64,000 nucleotides of DNA from Strigamia acuminata (lineage: Eukaryota > Arthropoda > Chilopoda > Geophilomorpha > Linotaeniidae), in NCBI GenBank assembly GCA_949358305.1, contig CASHSZ010000025.1:1-64000 (forward strand). Reading direction: 5' to 3'. Position 1 is the stretch's first letter. Each line of letters begins with the position of its first letter. Shown one piece after another: positions 36,210-45,349 of this stretch. The translations under genes and the position numbers were made by a program. The notes under the pieces are model-generated. The model made no database searches. It worked only from the letters and a program-made list of their open reading frames with translations, and was not told the DNA's origin.

Positions 36210-39009
36210 CACCTTTATTTTCTTCCGGTTCGTCGAGAGTGTAGCCACGAATCGCGTTTAACCAATGTTTATCCGTGACACGATTTTTTAATTTTTCGTC
36301 TCCTTTTAGGTAAACAAGGATTTTACTACATGCTGGATCTTTAAGCTGCGCTTCGATAATTTCGTCTCGCGTCGGCGGAACTACTTTTAGGATATCTGTT
36401 AGCGCAGTGTGTACATTTTCGTGATTACAATTGTGGACATCTATATGTCTGCAATTTTCTCTTGTACATCCTTCTTCCTCCCCCTTTTCTCCAGAATCAT
36501 GAAATCTAACTGGATTATATGATTCTGAGAAAAAGTCTAAACTAAGGCCAACATTTGTAAGAAAATGTTTGCGCTCAGTTTCCGTCACTTGTAAAGATGC
36601 ACACCTGTTTCCATTCCAAGTTGGATAGAAATGGGTGATCTCCTCTGGTTCGATATAATCATAATCCGGAGTGTCTAGTGCAGACAGTGGAGCGCGTGAT
36701 AATGCGTCCGCTACTTGGTTCATTGCGCCGCGTCTAAAAATAATTTTAAACGCGCCACATTGTATTTTGACGGCCCAACGACCAAACCTTCCGGATGGTT
36801 CCGGCGTACTCATCAACCAGCTAAGGGCTTTAGCATCGGACTCGAGAGTGAAAGTCGTGTATTCTATATATGGGCGAAATCTCTCGATTGCCCATACAAC
36901 GGCCAAACACTCCAATTCCGGCGTAGAATACCTTACTTCGGCCCCGTGCAACACTCGACTGGCGTACGCGACTGCCTTTGGAACCATGATTAATTTCTGT
37001 TTCTTTTCACAGAATAACTCGACATCTTGGCAGAGTACTGCACCTAAGCCTGAATGAGAAGCATCTGTCAAAATGACAAAAGGCTTATTCATATCTGGCA
37101 TGTGGAGAAGGGCTTGGTCCTTGTCACACAAAATATCTTTGATAGTTTCGAATGCAGTTGTTTGTGGATCATCCCACACAAACTTTGCTTGATCATGCAT
37201 AATATTGGTCAATGGACGAGCAATATTTGCGATGTTAGGAATAAATTTTCGGAAAAAATTCGCAAGTCCTACAAATCTTTGAATGTCTTTAGAGCAAGTC
37301 GGTTTGGGAAAATTCCTTACAGCCGAGACTTTGTCAGGGTCTGGAAGAAGAGATCCCTCCGAAATTAAATGGCCTAAAAATCGTAATGATGTTCGACCAA
37401 ATTTTGACTTGTCTTTATTGATAGTTAGATTCGCGGCATCCAACTTCTCAAGTACGTCTTTAATATGTAATAAATGATTTTCCCATGTGTCGGAAAAAAT
37501 AATTATATCGTCTAAATAGACCAGAGCATGTTTATATAAAGAGTCACCCAATACGGTAGTCATGAGGTGTTGAAAAGAACTAGGTGCATTACAAAGACCA
37601 AATGGCAATCTCTTGAATTGAAATTTGCCTTTTGGGGTGTAAAAAGCAGTTTTGCTCTTATCCTCCTCCTCCATTTCCATTTGATGATAACCTTTAGTTA
37701 AATCAATGGATGTAAAGTACTTGGCCTGATTAGTATGGTGAATTAATAGGTCAATACTTGGCATTTGAATTGCATCAACTTCTGTGATCGCATTCAACCA
37801 GCGGTAGTCGATACATAATCGATACTTCCCGCCGGGTTTAGCCACTATGACGGGGTGACTTATATAAGGGCCAGTGGCAGGTTCGATCAACCCATCGGCC
37901 TCCAACTCCTCGACCAATTCCGTCATAATCGCCTTCTTGGCCGGATTGTACATTCTATATGGCTGGTGTTTCCAAGTAGCACCAGGTTTAAACTTGATGC
38001 TGTGCTTGGCCACCTTCGTACAGCCCAGTTGGTCTCGAAATACGTTTTTTAATTGTACAAGAACGTTTACGAGTAACTGTTTTTCTTCCGCCGAACTGTT
38101 GCAGCCTTCGACGAGTTTTTCTGCCCAGTCCGGTGAAGTGGGAGTTCCTTCACCTTGGAGACCCAAAGTCTTAATGCTTGCTAAGCAACAGTTAAGTTCA
38201 GTGGTCTCGTACGGGGCTGTCCATCCGGGCATGTCATCACAGGTGAACACTGCTCGTCGGGGATTAGGGTTTATCCCCGTTCTACGCATAAAATTGTGAC
38301 CCAAAATCAACCCACATACATTCTTGTGTAGAATTATGAAGGTCATAGGTGTAACTCTCCTTTTATCGGCCCATTTGACACAAAGACAAACTTGACCGAT
38401 AGGTCGGTGATCTATTCCGACCGCGCAGACACGCATTCCCCGGGGACATTCTTGTATGAATTCCACCGGAATTTCCGTGTTTGAGAGGAGTTGTACTCCA
38501 ATAAAACATTGGGTGGCTCCAGAGTCCATTAGTGCGTTGTAATCCAAACCTCCAATTTGGACATTCATACGCGGATCATCTTTGCCACCATTAATTAATT
38601 TGCTATTGCAAAGTTTGCCAAGCAATACTTTTCGTTCTTTCTTGTTCCATTTTTCAAGTTTAAGAAGTTTTCTTAACTTGAAAACCTTGGGTACAAGCGG
38701 TTTCTTGGGTGCATTCCAGCTTCCACTGAAAATACTCAAATTTTCTAGTTGGTCTGTCATGACTTTTAAATTTTCATCGACACCGCCACTAGAGCTGCTA
38801 GTCTTTCGACAGACAGGTACTGCTTCGTAAGAAATGACCAACGATGGTGGTTTATTCTTCGAATCATCGACATAAGGTACTGTGAGATGACTAGGCTTAT
38901 GTCTTAATTTAAATTCATCTTTTCGTAAAAATAAATCATTTGACAATTCCGAGAAAGGAAACAACTCTTTAAGCGGGGGTTGGGCAACTTGAACAACCCC
39001 CTGAATCAG
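36205..39009 (-). pseudogene. pol: pol 5' part of element 1: protease, RT, RNase H
   Basis: This is open pol sequence from the frameshift site to residue 919 (element 2 numbering), stopped by TGA inside the inserted LTR. Domains in order are an aspartic protease with DSGA at residue 147, a reverse transcriptase with LPFGL and the catalytic YLDD at 483, and an RNase H with TDAS near 634 and the ADALSR motif that ends Gypsy RNase H domains. Integrase is cut off and lies in the separate piece at 32794-34602. Expression depends on -1 frameshifting at 39009-39015, because the frame has no ATG near its start. With the integrase detached, this copy should not be autonomous. Confidence 0.9.
36210..36538. 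repeat. 329-bp pol duplication, right copy
   Basis: This is the direct repeat partner of 34275-34603, on the other side of the inserted LTR. The junction with the LTR terminus shares a single base. Confidence 0.93.
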
Positions 39010-39015
39010 TTTTTT
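38975..39015 (-). promoter_or_regulatory. -1 ribosomal frameshift signal, gag-pol (element 1)
   Basis: In element sense the heptamer A AAA AAC (39015-39009) immediately precedes the gag stop codon. It is followed after 7 nt by an 8-bp stem, GGGGGTTG/CAACCCCC (39001-38994 with 38982-38975), closing an 11-nt loop. The pol frame is open from this point. Confidence 0.88.
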
Positions 39016-41054
39016 GTCTCGTCGGGAGTGACTGACTCAGTGGCTGCTGGTAAATGCTTAATTAACAGGTCAACCATGTTTTTCTGGAAGTCAGTAAATT
39101 TGGAGTCTAAAGTTTCTGACGTAACCCAATTTTGTTTGGGTCGTTTAAACTCGGGGTTGGGAGCAGAGTGGTTAAATCTTTTATTTGAATTTAACGAGTC
39201 TGTTTTCCCTGCTAATTTTTTGGCAAGGGCGGGACATTCTCTTTTAAAATGTCCAGGCTCGTGACAGAAAAAGCATTTTCCAGTAGTCTTTTCATACTGG
39301 GCGGCAAATAATCGCTCCATTGAACCATCGTCAGTTGAGTCGTCATTTTCCGACTCGTCTTCATTTTCAACTTCATCTTGAGTTTGCGTTAAACGTAGTG
39401 AAGTTTTAGATGGAAAAATCTTAGATTTTTCGTGAAGTTTGGGAGTAGGATGATTCTCTCGATTATCGTACTCCAATTTTGCTGCAAGTTGAGAACTTTC
39501 AAACTTAGAGCGATTTGCTCCTACATATTGTAGAATGTCATCTACTGTAAAGTTACCATACATTCCTTGTGTACATAACGCCGTGAAACTTTCTTGAGTT
39601 AAATTGTCGAATAATTGCGCACGTCCAGTTTTATCACCTGGCGGCACTTCACCTTGTTCTTGCGTATAACGCAGAAGAAAACTATAAAGTGACTCGTCGG
39701 CTCGTTGTTTTACATTAAGAAGTCGCCTTTCTCTTGTAAGTGGAACGAGGTCGAAACAATCGAGAAAAGAGGCTTCGAAAGTTCGCCAACTGTTAAAAGT
39801 ATGGCGTTGCTTATGGAACCAACGTTGTGCATGGCCTAATAGTCGTCCAGGTACAGCAGTGTGTACCATGTCGTCTAAAGGGATGCCTTTCCCGAGTGCG
39901 ACAGCTTTGACGATTTCAAGGAATCGCGCAACCTCTGTCTGTTTCCCGTCAAAAATAGGAATCTCGATTCCTTTTCCAAAATTCTGACTGGGATTACTCG
40001 GGCTTCGGATTTGACCAACTAAACCCTGAATAATTTGTTTTACATTTTCGTCCGACAAATTAGAAGCAGAGTTCGAATTGGGTGTAGACCGACTTTCTTG
40101 GTCTCTGGGTGGCGGATTTGGCTCTCCTCGAAAATTTTGGCGTCTATCAGGTGGCGGAGGAGAACGAGAATTATTACGTCGGTGGAAATTATTGTTATAA
40201 TTTCCCCCTCCACCAGCGTGAGATTCGTCACTACTCGAGTTAGGATCGGAGTCACGAGGATCACCAGGAGCTCCGGGAAATCGTTGATTTCTCGGCGGAG
40301 CTCGTCCACCTTGAGAGCGGGAATTTCTATAATTCCTAAAATCTCCATCAGATTGGGTGTGAGATTGAAAATTTTGATAATTTTCATTTCTCCCCCTTGG
40401 TTGGACCGACAGATTAGTTCGAGGCTGTGGAACTCTGAAAGAATCATTCAAATTCCCAGTGGGAGCGGGTAAAATATTATTTACAGCCGTCGCACTTGGT
40501 AAATTTCGGGAAATTGGCGCCGAAATATTTCCTTGTCCGGAATTTCCCATTCTTTCGGCCGAATTCGATCGCCAAGAACTAGTTGGTAACTGAATCGAAG
40601 GTTGAACAGATAGTGAAGAATTTAACTGCCCATTGTCGTCACGAGCAACATTCATTCGCCATCCAGGCAATTGCTGGTAGCGATATGTGGCCGGCGAACG
40701 AGGGCCAGTTCGATCTACAGAAACACTTCGTTCGTTGGTTACAACTACATCGGGAGTAATTACACGATTTCTCTCGTGATGATTATTCGCCGTGTATTGT
40801 TGAGCTTCACACAAAGAGGAAAACTGCGTCACTTCCAATTGGTAATGGCGACAGTAAACCTCTAAATCATGTGGGACGGATAGTGGATCCGTTCGAGAAC
40901 TACCTGGGTTGGAAACGTCTCTAGGAACATTTTCTTCCCCCTGGCTTTCTAAATCAGACTCCACAATTCCTCTTGGTGTTTCACATATACCACCACGTCG
41001 TCGTGCTCCACGATTTCCTCGTGTTCCACGAACTCTTACAGGTCTACGGGCCAT
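39006..41054 (-). CDS. gag: gag of element 1
   Basis: This is the Gag polyprotein, 682 residues from the ATG at 41054. An upstream in-frame TTG at 41063 is unlikely as a eukaryotic start. The N-terminus is very Arg/Gly-rich (RRPVRVRGTRGNRGARRRGG). A long Asn/Pro/Arg-rich, probably disordered region follows, with poly-Pro and NYNNN-type stretches. A capsid-like helical segment follows from about residue 330. A single CCHC zinc knuckle (CFFCHEPGHFKREC, about residues 594-607) binds genomic RNA. An acidic stretch precedes the knuckle. The frame is intact and nearly identical to gag of element 2, differing at a few residues (Ile/Met near residue 24; Arg/Gln in the TNE-SVSVD segment). Its stop codon overlaps the frameshift site. 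Confidence 0.92.
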   Translation of the reverse strand: MARRPVRVRGTRGNRGARRRGGICETPRGIVESDLESQGEENVPRDVSNPGSSRTDPLSVPHDLEVYCRHYQLEVTQFSSLCEAQQYTANNHHERNRVITPDVVVTNERSVSVDRTGPRSPATYRYQQLPGWRMNVARDDNGQLNSSLSVQPSIQLPTSSWRSNSAERMGNSGQGNISAPISRNLPSATAVNNILPAPTGNLNDSFRVPQPRTNLSVQPRGRNENYQNFQSHTQSDGDFRNYRNSRSQGGRAPPRNQRFPGAPGDPRDSDPNSSSDESHAGGGGNYNNNFHRRNNSRSPPPPDRRQNFRGEPNPPPRDQESRSTPNSNSASNLSDENVKQIIQGLVGQIRSPSNPSQNFGKGIEIPIFDGKQTEVARFLEIVKAVALGKGIPLDDMVHTAVPGRLLGHAQRWFHKQRHTFNSWRTFEASFLDCFDLVPLTRERRLLNVKQRADESLYSFLLRYTQEQGEVPPGDKTGRAQLFDNLTQESFTALCTQGMYGNFTVDDILQYVGANRSKFESSQLAAKLEYDNRENHPTPKLHEKSKIFPSKTSLRLTQTQDEVENEDESENDDSTDDGSMERLFAAQYEKTTGKCFFCHEPGHFKRECPALAKKLAGKTDSLNSNKRFNHSAPNPEFKRPKQNWVTSETLDSKFTDFQKNMVDLLIKHLPAATESVTPDETKN

Positions 41055-41910
41055 AATACTCAAAGAAATACACGCACAACAAGAAAAAAATAAGATTTTA
41101 ACTGACTAGCGTAAATGTAACACGCTTAATATTAAACTAAGAAATAATTTGAAAAAATACAACCTTAGCTGCTGAAACTGAAGTGGCTTCGGAAAAACTG
41201 TCCTATTGCATGGTCAAGAATGGTCCAAACGGGCACTGGTCACAAAGGCACAACTGGATGGTCGCACTGTCGAAAAGCAAGTGTGGCTGAATATTGGTTG
41301 TCAAACTAGCTTCCGGAAAATCTCCTTTGTCAAGACAGTCTGCTGTGATTGGCGATGTTGAAAAATTTCTGATAATTTCTAACCCGAAATTCTCAACAAT
41401 GTCACATCTGGATGACCTACTCCGAGCTGCATCGTGAGTGGCTCTCTTTGGCACATTCTTTACCTTGTCAGGGATTAAAAATCATAATTCCTAACATTGA
41501 CAGAACAATAGAAAACTAGTCAAGTTTTCAACCAGTGAATAAAATATAAATTACTATTTATCTTTCGTTAGCAGAAATTCTGGTCAAAATCGTTTTTTGA
41601 TCAAAATTTAGGGTTTCAAAATTTTCCAGAATATAGCCGAATATTCTGGGAAACTCAACAAAATCAAAATAGATTTTTCGTAAGAGATTCGGAATTATAA
41701 TGAGTTTTTTTCAAAATAATCCAAAAATTCGAATTCAGATATTTCCAAAAGATAATGAGAATTTTTTGAAAACAAATGGATATTTCACAGTAAATTTATA
41801 GAGAAAAATCGGAAATTTTCTAATTATAATATCTATATAAAATAATCAAGAAAATTCATTTTTTCAATTTACACTTTGATCACAGAGTTCACTTCGATAA
41901 AATGCAACCT
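41055..41910 (-). other. Leader of element 1 with small open frame
   Basis: This is an untranslated leader of about 860 bp between primer site and gag. A frame containing THDAARSRSSRCDIVENFG at about 41203-41440 is conserved with element 2 but has no ATG in this copy. Between about 41480 and 41600 the sequence diverges strongly from element 2. It contains a patch (AATAAAATATAAATTACTAT, about 41538-41557) that matches the U3 hairpin of the LTR. Confidence 0.6.
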
Positions 41911-41928
41911 ATCTCGGTGGGACCTCCA
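41911..41928 (-). other. tRNA-Gln primer binding site (element 1)
   Basis: TGGAGGTCCCACCGAGAT (element sense) begins two bases after the 5' LTR. It has one mismatch to the complement of the tRNA-Gln 3' end. Confidence 0.88.
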
Positions 41929-41930
41929 CG

Positions 41931-43520
41931 TGTGACGATTACCTTCTGGAGATAGCAATTGCTAAACTAAAGTGTGAACTATCTGTGTGAAAATGTAAAA
42001 TATGCAAACCTGATGTTTTCTCAAAACATATAACATTTATTCCGGTTTGAACCTTATATAAATACTATGCCTACAAGTGGCTAAAATGACGAGAAGTTAA
42101 ACTATACAGTTGTTTGGCAAAAGCCCTGAAATAATATCATTTGAAGGCTTCAGTCATGCAATAAGAATTTGTAACGGTCTTATTGCTGTGACGTAAAAGA
42201 TGTCATCTATGAATGGCTTTGGCTTCTAAATGGTCCGGGGTTTGGTTCTAAAAGGCGTGTAAATGGTTAGGCTGGGTGGGTTATATCCGAGAGGTGCGGT
42301 TGACTTTTCTGTATCGTCACACACATCGCATCGCAGATAATTGTTGTAATCAATAATTACCGCGAGATGTAACAATGTGAGAATAAATATTCATATTAAT
42401 TCTATGGAATTAATCATGATATTTTAGAGTCACAAACTTAACTAAAACTATGAAAATAAGTAAAATATATTAAAATAGCGCCGAGCTATTTTTTGCCCCG
42501 AGTGCAATCAACATCTAAGTTAGACTTAAATGTTCCGTCAAACCAATAACGAATTGAATCGAAATATCTCGCAGGAAAGGTTATCCATCGCCGGGAAATT
42601 ACTCCACTCGGTCCTGGCTGGCGGGAGAGTAACCGGGAAATTACTCCGCGTCGATTACTCTGATAATGCGTCTGTGAAATATAAATACTCCACTCTAGAT
42701 TCTACATTACCAATGCGTCTGTGAATTTTACTCCACTCTAGATTCTGCACTCTACAACGGAATGTTGGCATGAAGCTGGAGGGAGTGCGTCTGTGGGTTG
42801 TACCCCACTCTAGATACTACACTTAAATGTGTCTGTGAATTACTCACTCTAGTTACAACATTTCTACAACGGAATGTTGGCATGAAGAGGCGGGCAGTGT
42901 GTCTGTGAGTCTTCTACCCACTCTAGATACTTACACTAAATACAAAGTATTTCTACAACGGATTGTCGGAACGCAGAGAAGTATAATATGTGCTCAAGTA
43001 ATATCAGTATCAAACAAAAACAGAACAAGAGCGAGCTATATCCGTTTTGCAGGGGGATATATACTCGGTGAGGAGAATAGCTGTTCAGTGATCCAATGGG
43101 ATCACTGGGCAGTCAAATCCATCCAATCCTAGGTCATAGGAAGTGGATACTCAGGACATAGTCTTCTACTAGGTCCAAAACAGGAACTGGATACGCAGGA
43201 CACATTTTGGATTAAGTCCCTTTGACTATAATCCAAAAGGAGTCCAACTCACAGTGGGTGATGGGGGGTGACTTCACCAGGTGTAGAGTTTGCACATAAT
43301 TCAATAGAATTATGTGACAAATAAATCAACTAGCATTTGAACATCCAAAAGTATTTAAAAGTGTCTAAAGTTGCAGTGGAATAAAATATAAATAGTAATT
43401 TATATTTTATTCACTCAAAAATTGTCGAAATTTGAATTTACCGCTAAAACGCATCAGCGCCATCTATTGGTGAAGTAATCGTCCTATACTAACAAAGTGC
43501 ATGACAGTGTAACCGTCACA
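41931..43520 (-). mobile_element. 5' LTR of element 1
   Basis: This is a complete 1590-bp LTR with TGTGACG/CGTCACA ends. The outer end abuts the AACT duplicate at 43521. It carries the TATA-like TTTATATAAGG in element sense, the five-fold GCGTCTGTGA/CACTCTAGAT repeats (42668-42970), and a 15-bp-arm AT hairpin. Its diagnostic bases match the split 3' LTR. Confidence 0.94.
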
Positions 43521-43524
43521 AACT
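43521..43524. repeat. Target site duplication AACT (right)
   Basis: This is the partner of 104-107. IR-A coding sequence continues from 43525. Confidence 0.9.
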
Positions 43525-43915
43525 GTAGTTTAGCAGTTGCTGAAAAGCCCGTGGTCAGTATGTTAGTGCTACTGGCTTTTTCAAAACATTTTGCTTACAA
43601 GGAGTTTTTCAATCAAAAGTAACTTTATATCGTATTTCTAGAAACCAGACTTTTAATTATTAATTAATTTTTTTTAATGGACATGGCAGACTCATACAGT
43701 TGAAGGAATGTGGATTATTACACATCTTGTCTAATCATTACTTAAAGAATTGGCTAGACTGCGGCGAGGATAATTCCTTCTATCCAATTTCTTTTGGTCT
43801 GATCCGTGGTCCAGTAATTCTGTTTGCCTGTGGAATACTATTGTCGGTCATAGTTGGTTTGCTGGAGTTATTAATAGCGAGATTTCAAAAACACATTTTC
43901 AGTATTGTTCGTTAG
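43525..43915 (+). pseudogene. IR-A, rest of exon and last exon
   Basis: The IR-A exon resumes at 43525 (codon TGT restored across the insertion) and ends at 43618 before a GTAACT donor. A 71-bp intron follows. The last exon runs 43690-43915 after a TGGCAG acceptor. The protein aligns throughout with IR-B. The last exon holds transmembrane segment 4 of the channel (FGLIRGPVILFACGILL and following residues), ending ELLIARF. IR-A then continues nine codons beyond the IR-B stop. The last of these codons and the TAG come from a hAT-like MITE at 43900. No other lesion is visible. Because the 43.4-kb complex interrupts the previous exon, a full-length receptor is unlikely unless the whole insertion is removed from the RNA. 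Confidence 0.85.
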
Positions 43916-44251
43916 TTCATCATGTTTGATGATGAAAAGGTTGCAAATATGTTAGTTTAAATGTTTAGATGACGTTTTCATCATCAAAACATTCATTTTT
44001 AATCACTTTTTACAACGAAAACAGCCATGAAAACGACTGCTTTACTAAAAAGAAGTGTTTTTTTTTTTCAGCTGCAATCCAAAAAATGTAACAAAAAACA
44101 TTTTAATTTTTAAAAAAATAATCTGAATAATGAACGTGACCTTTTGATTCAAGTTCATAAACTTGAAATTAGTTCACTTCGAATAAAATGTTAGTGAACA
44201 CGAACGAGAACACGTTCACAACTTACTGTTAGTGAACGAGACACAACACTG
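43900..44251. mobile_element. hAT-like MITE at the 3' end of IR-A
   Basis: The 352-bp element has ends CAGTATTGTTCG and, inverted, CAGTGTTGTGTC. It is flanked by the exact 8-bp duplication CACATTTT (43892-43899 and 44252-44259). CAGTGTTG-type ends with 8-bp duplications are typical of hAT elements. There is no transposase. IR-B has the empty site (GCACATTTTGTATAC at 53656-53670). The element begins inside the IR-A open frame and ends it with TAG at 43913-43915. Confidence 0.87.
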
Positions 44252-44259
44252 CACATTTT

Positions 44260-44374
44260 GTGTACTGTATATCAATTTAATTTTCTACTTTAGTTTAATA
44301 GTGACACGTGAGCTTATTGTCAGTTTAATGTCGATGTATAATATTTGAAATTGGAAATAAAAACTTGTGTATAT
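44260..44374 (+). other. IR-A 3' flank with polyadenylation signal
   Basis: It is homologous to 54432-54535 behind IR-B (shared TAGTTTAATAGTGACACGTG). AATAAA at 44356-44361 is a likely cleavage signal. IR-B has ATTAAA at the matching place, 54518-54523. Confidence 0.65.
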
Positions 44375-44556
44375 TGATTGTACAGCTTCTTGCTGATGAA
44401 GATTGCGCCAGCGCTGGTGTCGAACTCCATCCAGAGCTTAGTGTCCGCGATCACAACTGCGATCACCAATGACTTGACGCGTTTGATGTCCACTGCATTC
44501 TCAGTCGTTGTAGGCGATGTTGTAAGCGAGTAGAAGGCGAGTTGCTTCGGCTCCAC
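44375..44556 (-). pseudogene. Gypsy protease remnant
   Basis: The - strand frame contains LWMEFDTSAGAIFISKKLYN. This resembles the flap-less N-terminal part of retroelement aspartic protease (F-E-L-D-T-G-A-x-V-S-x-I-S consensus), with the catalytic Asp-Thr kept and Gly changed to Ser. Only this fragment remains. It passes directly into IR-A 3' flank on one side and toward a primer-site-like sequence on the other. It belongs to a different Gypsy family from elements 1-3. Confidence 0.55.
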
Positions 44557-44612
44557 GTCAACGCGTGATGTGGAATCGTACTAGATGCTGAAGACATACA
44601 TGCTGACTGGAT

Positions 44613-44630
44613 ATCCCATCCTCGTTGCCA
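44613..44630 (-). other. Relic primer binding site (tRNA-Ser-like)
   Basis: TGGCAACGAGGATGGGAT (element sense) differs at one base from the complement of tRNA-Ser(GCT) 3' ends. That complement is a common primer site in Gypsy elements of the K02A2.6 type. It lies about 190 bp before the protease motif, leaving no room for gag, so gag has been deleted. Confidence 0.5.
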
Positions 44631-44631
44631 A

Positions 44632-44697
44632 TTGAAGTGTTTTTTGATTTGGATTCGTATGATGGTGTTGGATGTAACAAGAGTGAACTTAGGACAC
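44632..44697 (-). mobile_element. Relic LTR, fragment split by element 3
   Basis: This is probably the 3' part of a short LTR (about 150 bp). It continues at 50046-50126, on the far side of element 3, to a TGTGACGCTGCC start (element sense, 50126). A GAATAAACC polyadenylation-like motif lies inside. It is inferred from its position next to the primer-site relic. The second LTR of this relic is not seen. Confidence 0.4.
44694..44697. repeat. Target site duplication ACAC of element 3 (left)
   Basis: ACAC directly precedes the LTR at 44698 and recurs at 50042-50045 after the opposite LTR. Confidence 0.85.
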
Positions 44698-45272
44698 TGT
44701 AATGCACGGCCAGTGCCTTCTGGGCCGTGTTACTTATTAAGGGAATATAATTCAAAACAATTCATTTCTCTTATCAAATAGCAATTAAAACAAGGTTTAT
44801 TTAAGTAAAATAGGAGTTAATAATGTTCATAACAATTATCAAGAAAACACTTTTCACGAATAGTTTCTACTTATGGTTTGCGTTCCTGTGGTCTCTGTAA
44901 ACGGCGTAGACACTTCAACTGATGACTTCAGAATTTGCAAGAAAGTTTTTTAGCTGTCTCACTTTTCCATGTAGTTCATCATGTGGCACAACACTGCATA
45001 ATTGTTCAATCTTCAAAGCAAAACATGAAAACACGTCTGTCACTACGCGAGTCGTCGCGAGAAGTGTCCCGTTTTACATTGACACCAGTTCTCTTTTTCA
45101 ACTTGAACTTGCTCTGGCATGACTCACTTGCACACTCATTCTCAAACAATACAATATTCTAATTACACTCTTTCTATTACACTCATCTCAAATTGGTCTG
45201 ATCATATTAAGAATTACTTATAATACACTGCGAATATAAATATATTGTATATAAACCTGCAACCATGTCACA
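44698..45272 (-). mobile_element. 3' LTR of element 3
   Basis: 575 bp, termini TGTAATGC/ATGTCACA on the + strand. It matches 49467-50041. Confidence 0.93.
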
Positions 45273-45286
45273 CCTCCCCCCTTAAA
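45273..45286 (-). other. Polypurine tract of element 3
   Basis: In element sense TTTAAGGGGGGAGG directly precedes the 3' LTR. Confidence 0.85.
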
Positions 45287-45349
45287 CTAAATTTTCTCAT
45301 AAATTTAATAAAAAAAAAGAAAACCCTAAGCCAAACTGATGCCAAAAAC

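Larger units (their letters stand above)
108..43520 (-). mobile_element. Gypsy-type LTR retrotransposon (element 1) with nested insertions
   Basis: The element reads on the - strand: 5' LTR 41931-43520, primer site, leader, gag, pol, ORF3, polypurine tract, 3' LTR. The outer termini are TGTGACG and CGTCACA, flanked by AACT. The whole complex sits in a coding exon of IR-A. Two later events enlarge it. A 27,478-bp tandem block splits the 3' LTR (239-27716). An extra LTR with its primer site splits pol (34601-36209) and is flanked by a 329-bp duplication. Without these the element would be about 14.3 kb. Gag, protease, RT, RNase H and integrase segments are all open. The two outer LTRs share the same variant bases, which marks them as the original pair. 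Confidence 0.9.

Noticed and set aside
40035-40472. 145-codon frame antisense to gag (also 58099-58536)
   Set aside because: It lies wholly inside the low-complexity Arg/Ser-rich part of gag, whose antisense strand is naturally stop-poor.
44922-45162. Duplicated 66- and 75-codon frames (also 49691-49931)
   Set aside because: They lie inside the 575-bp LTRs of element 3 and are duplicated with them, with no coding signature.
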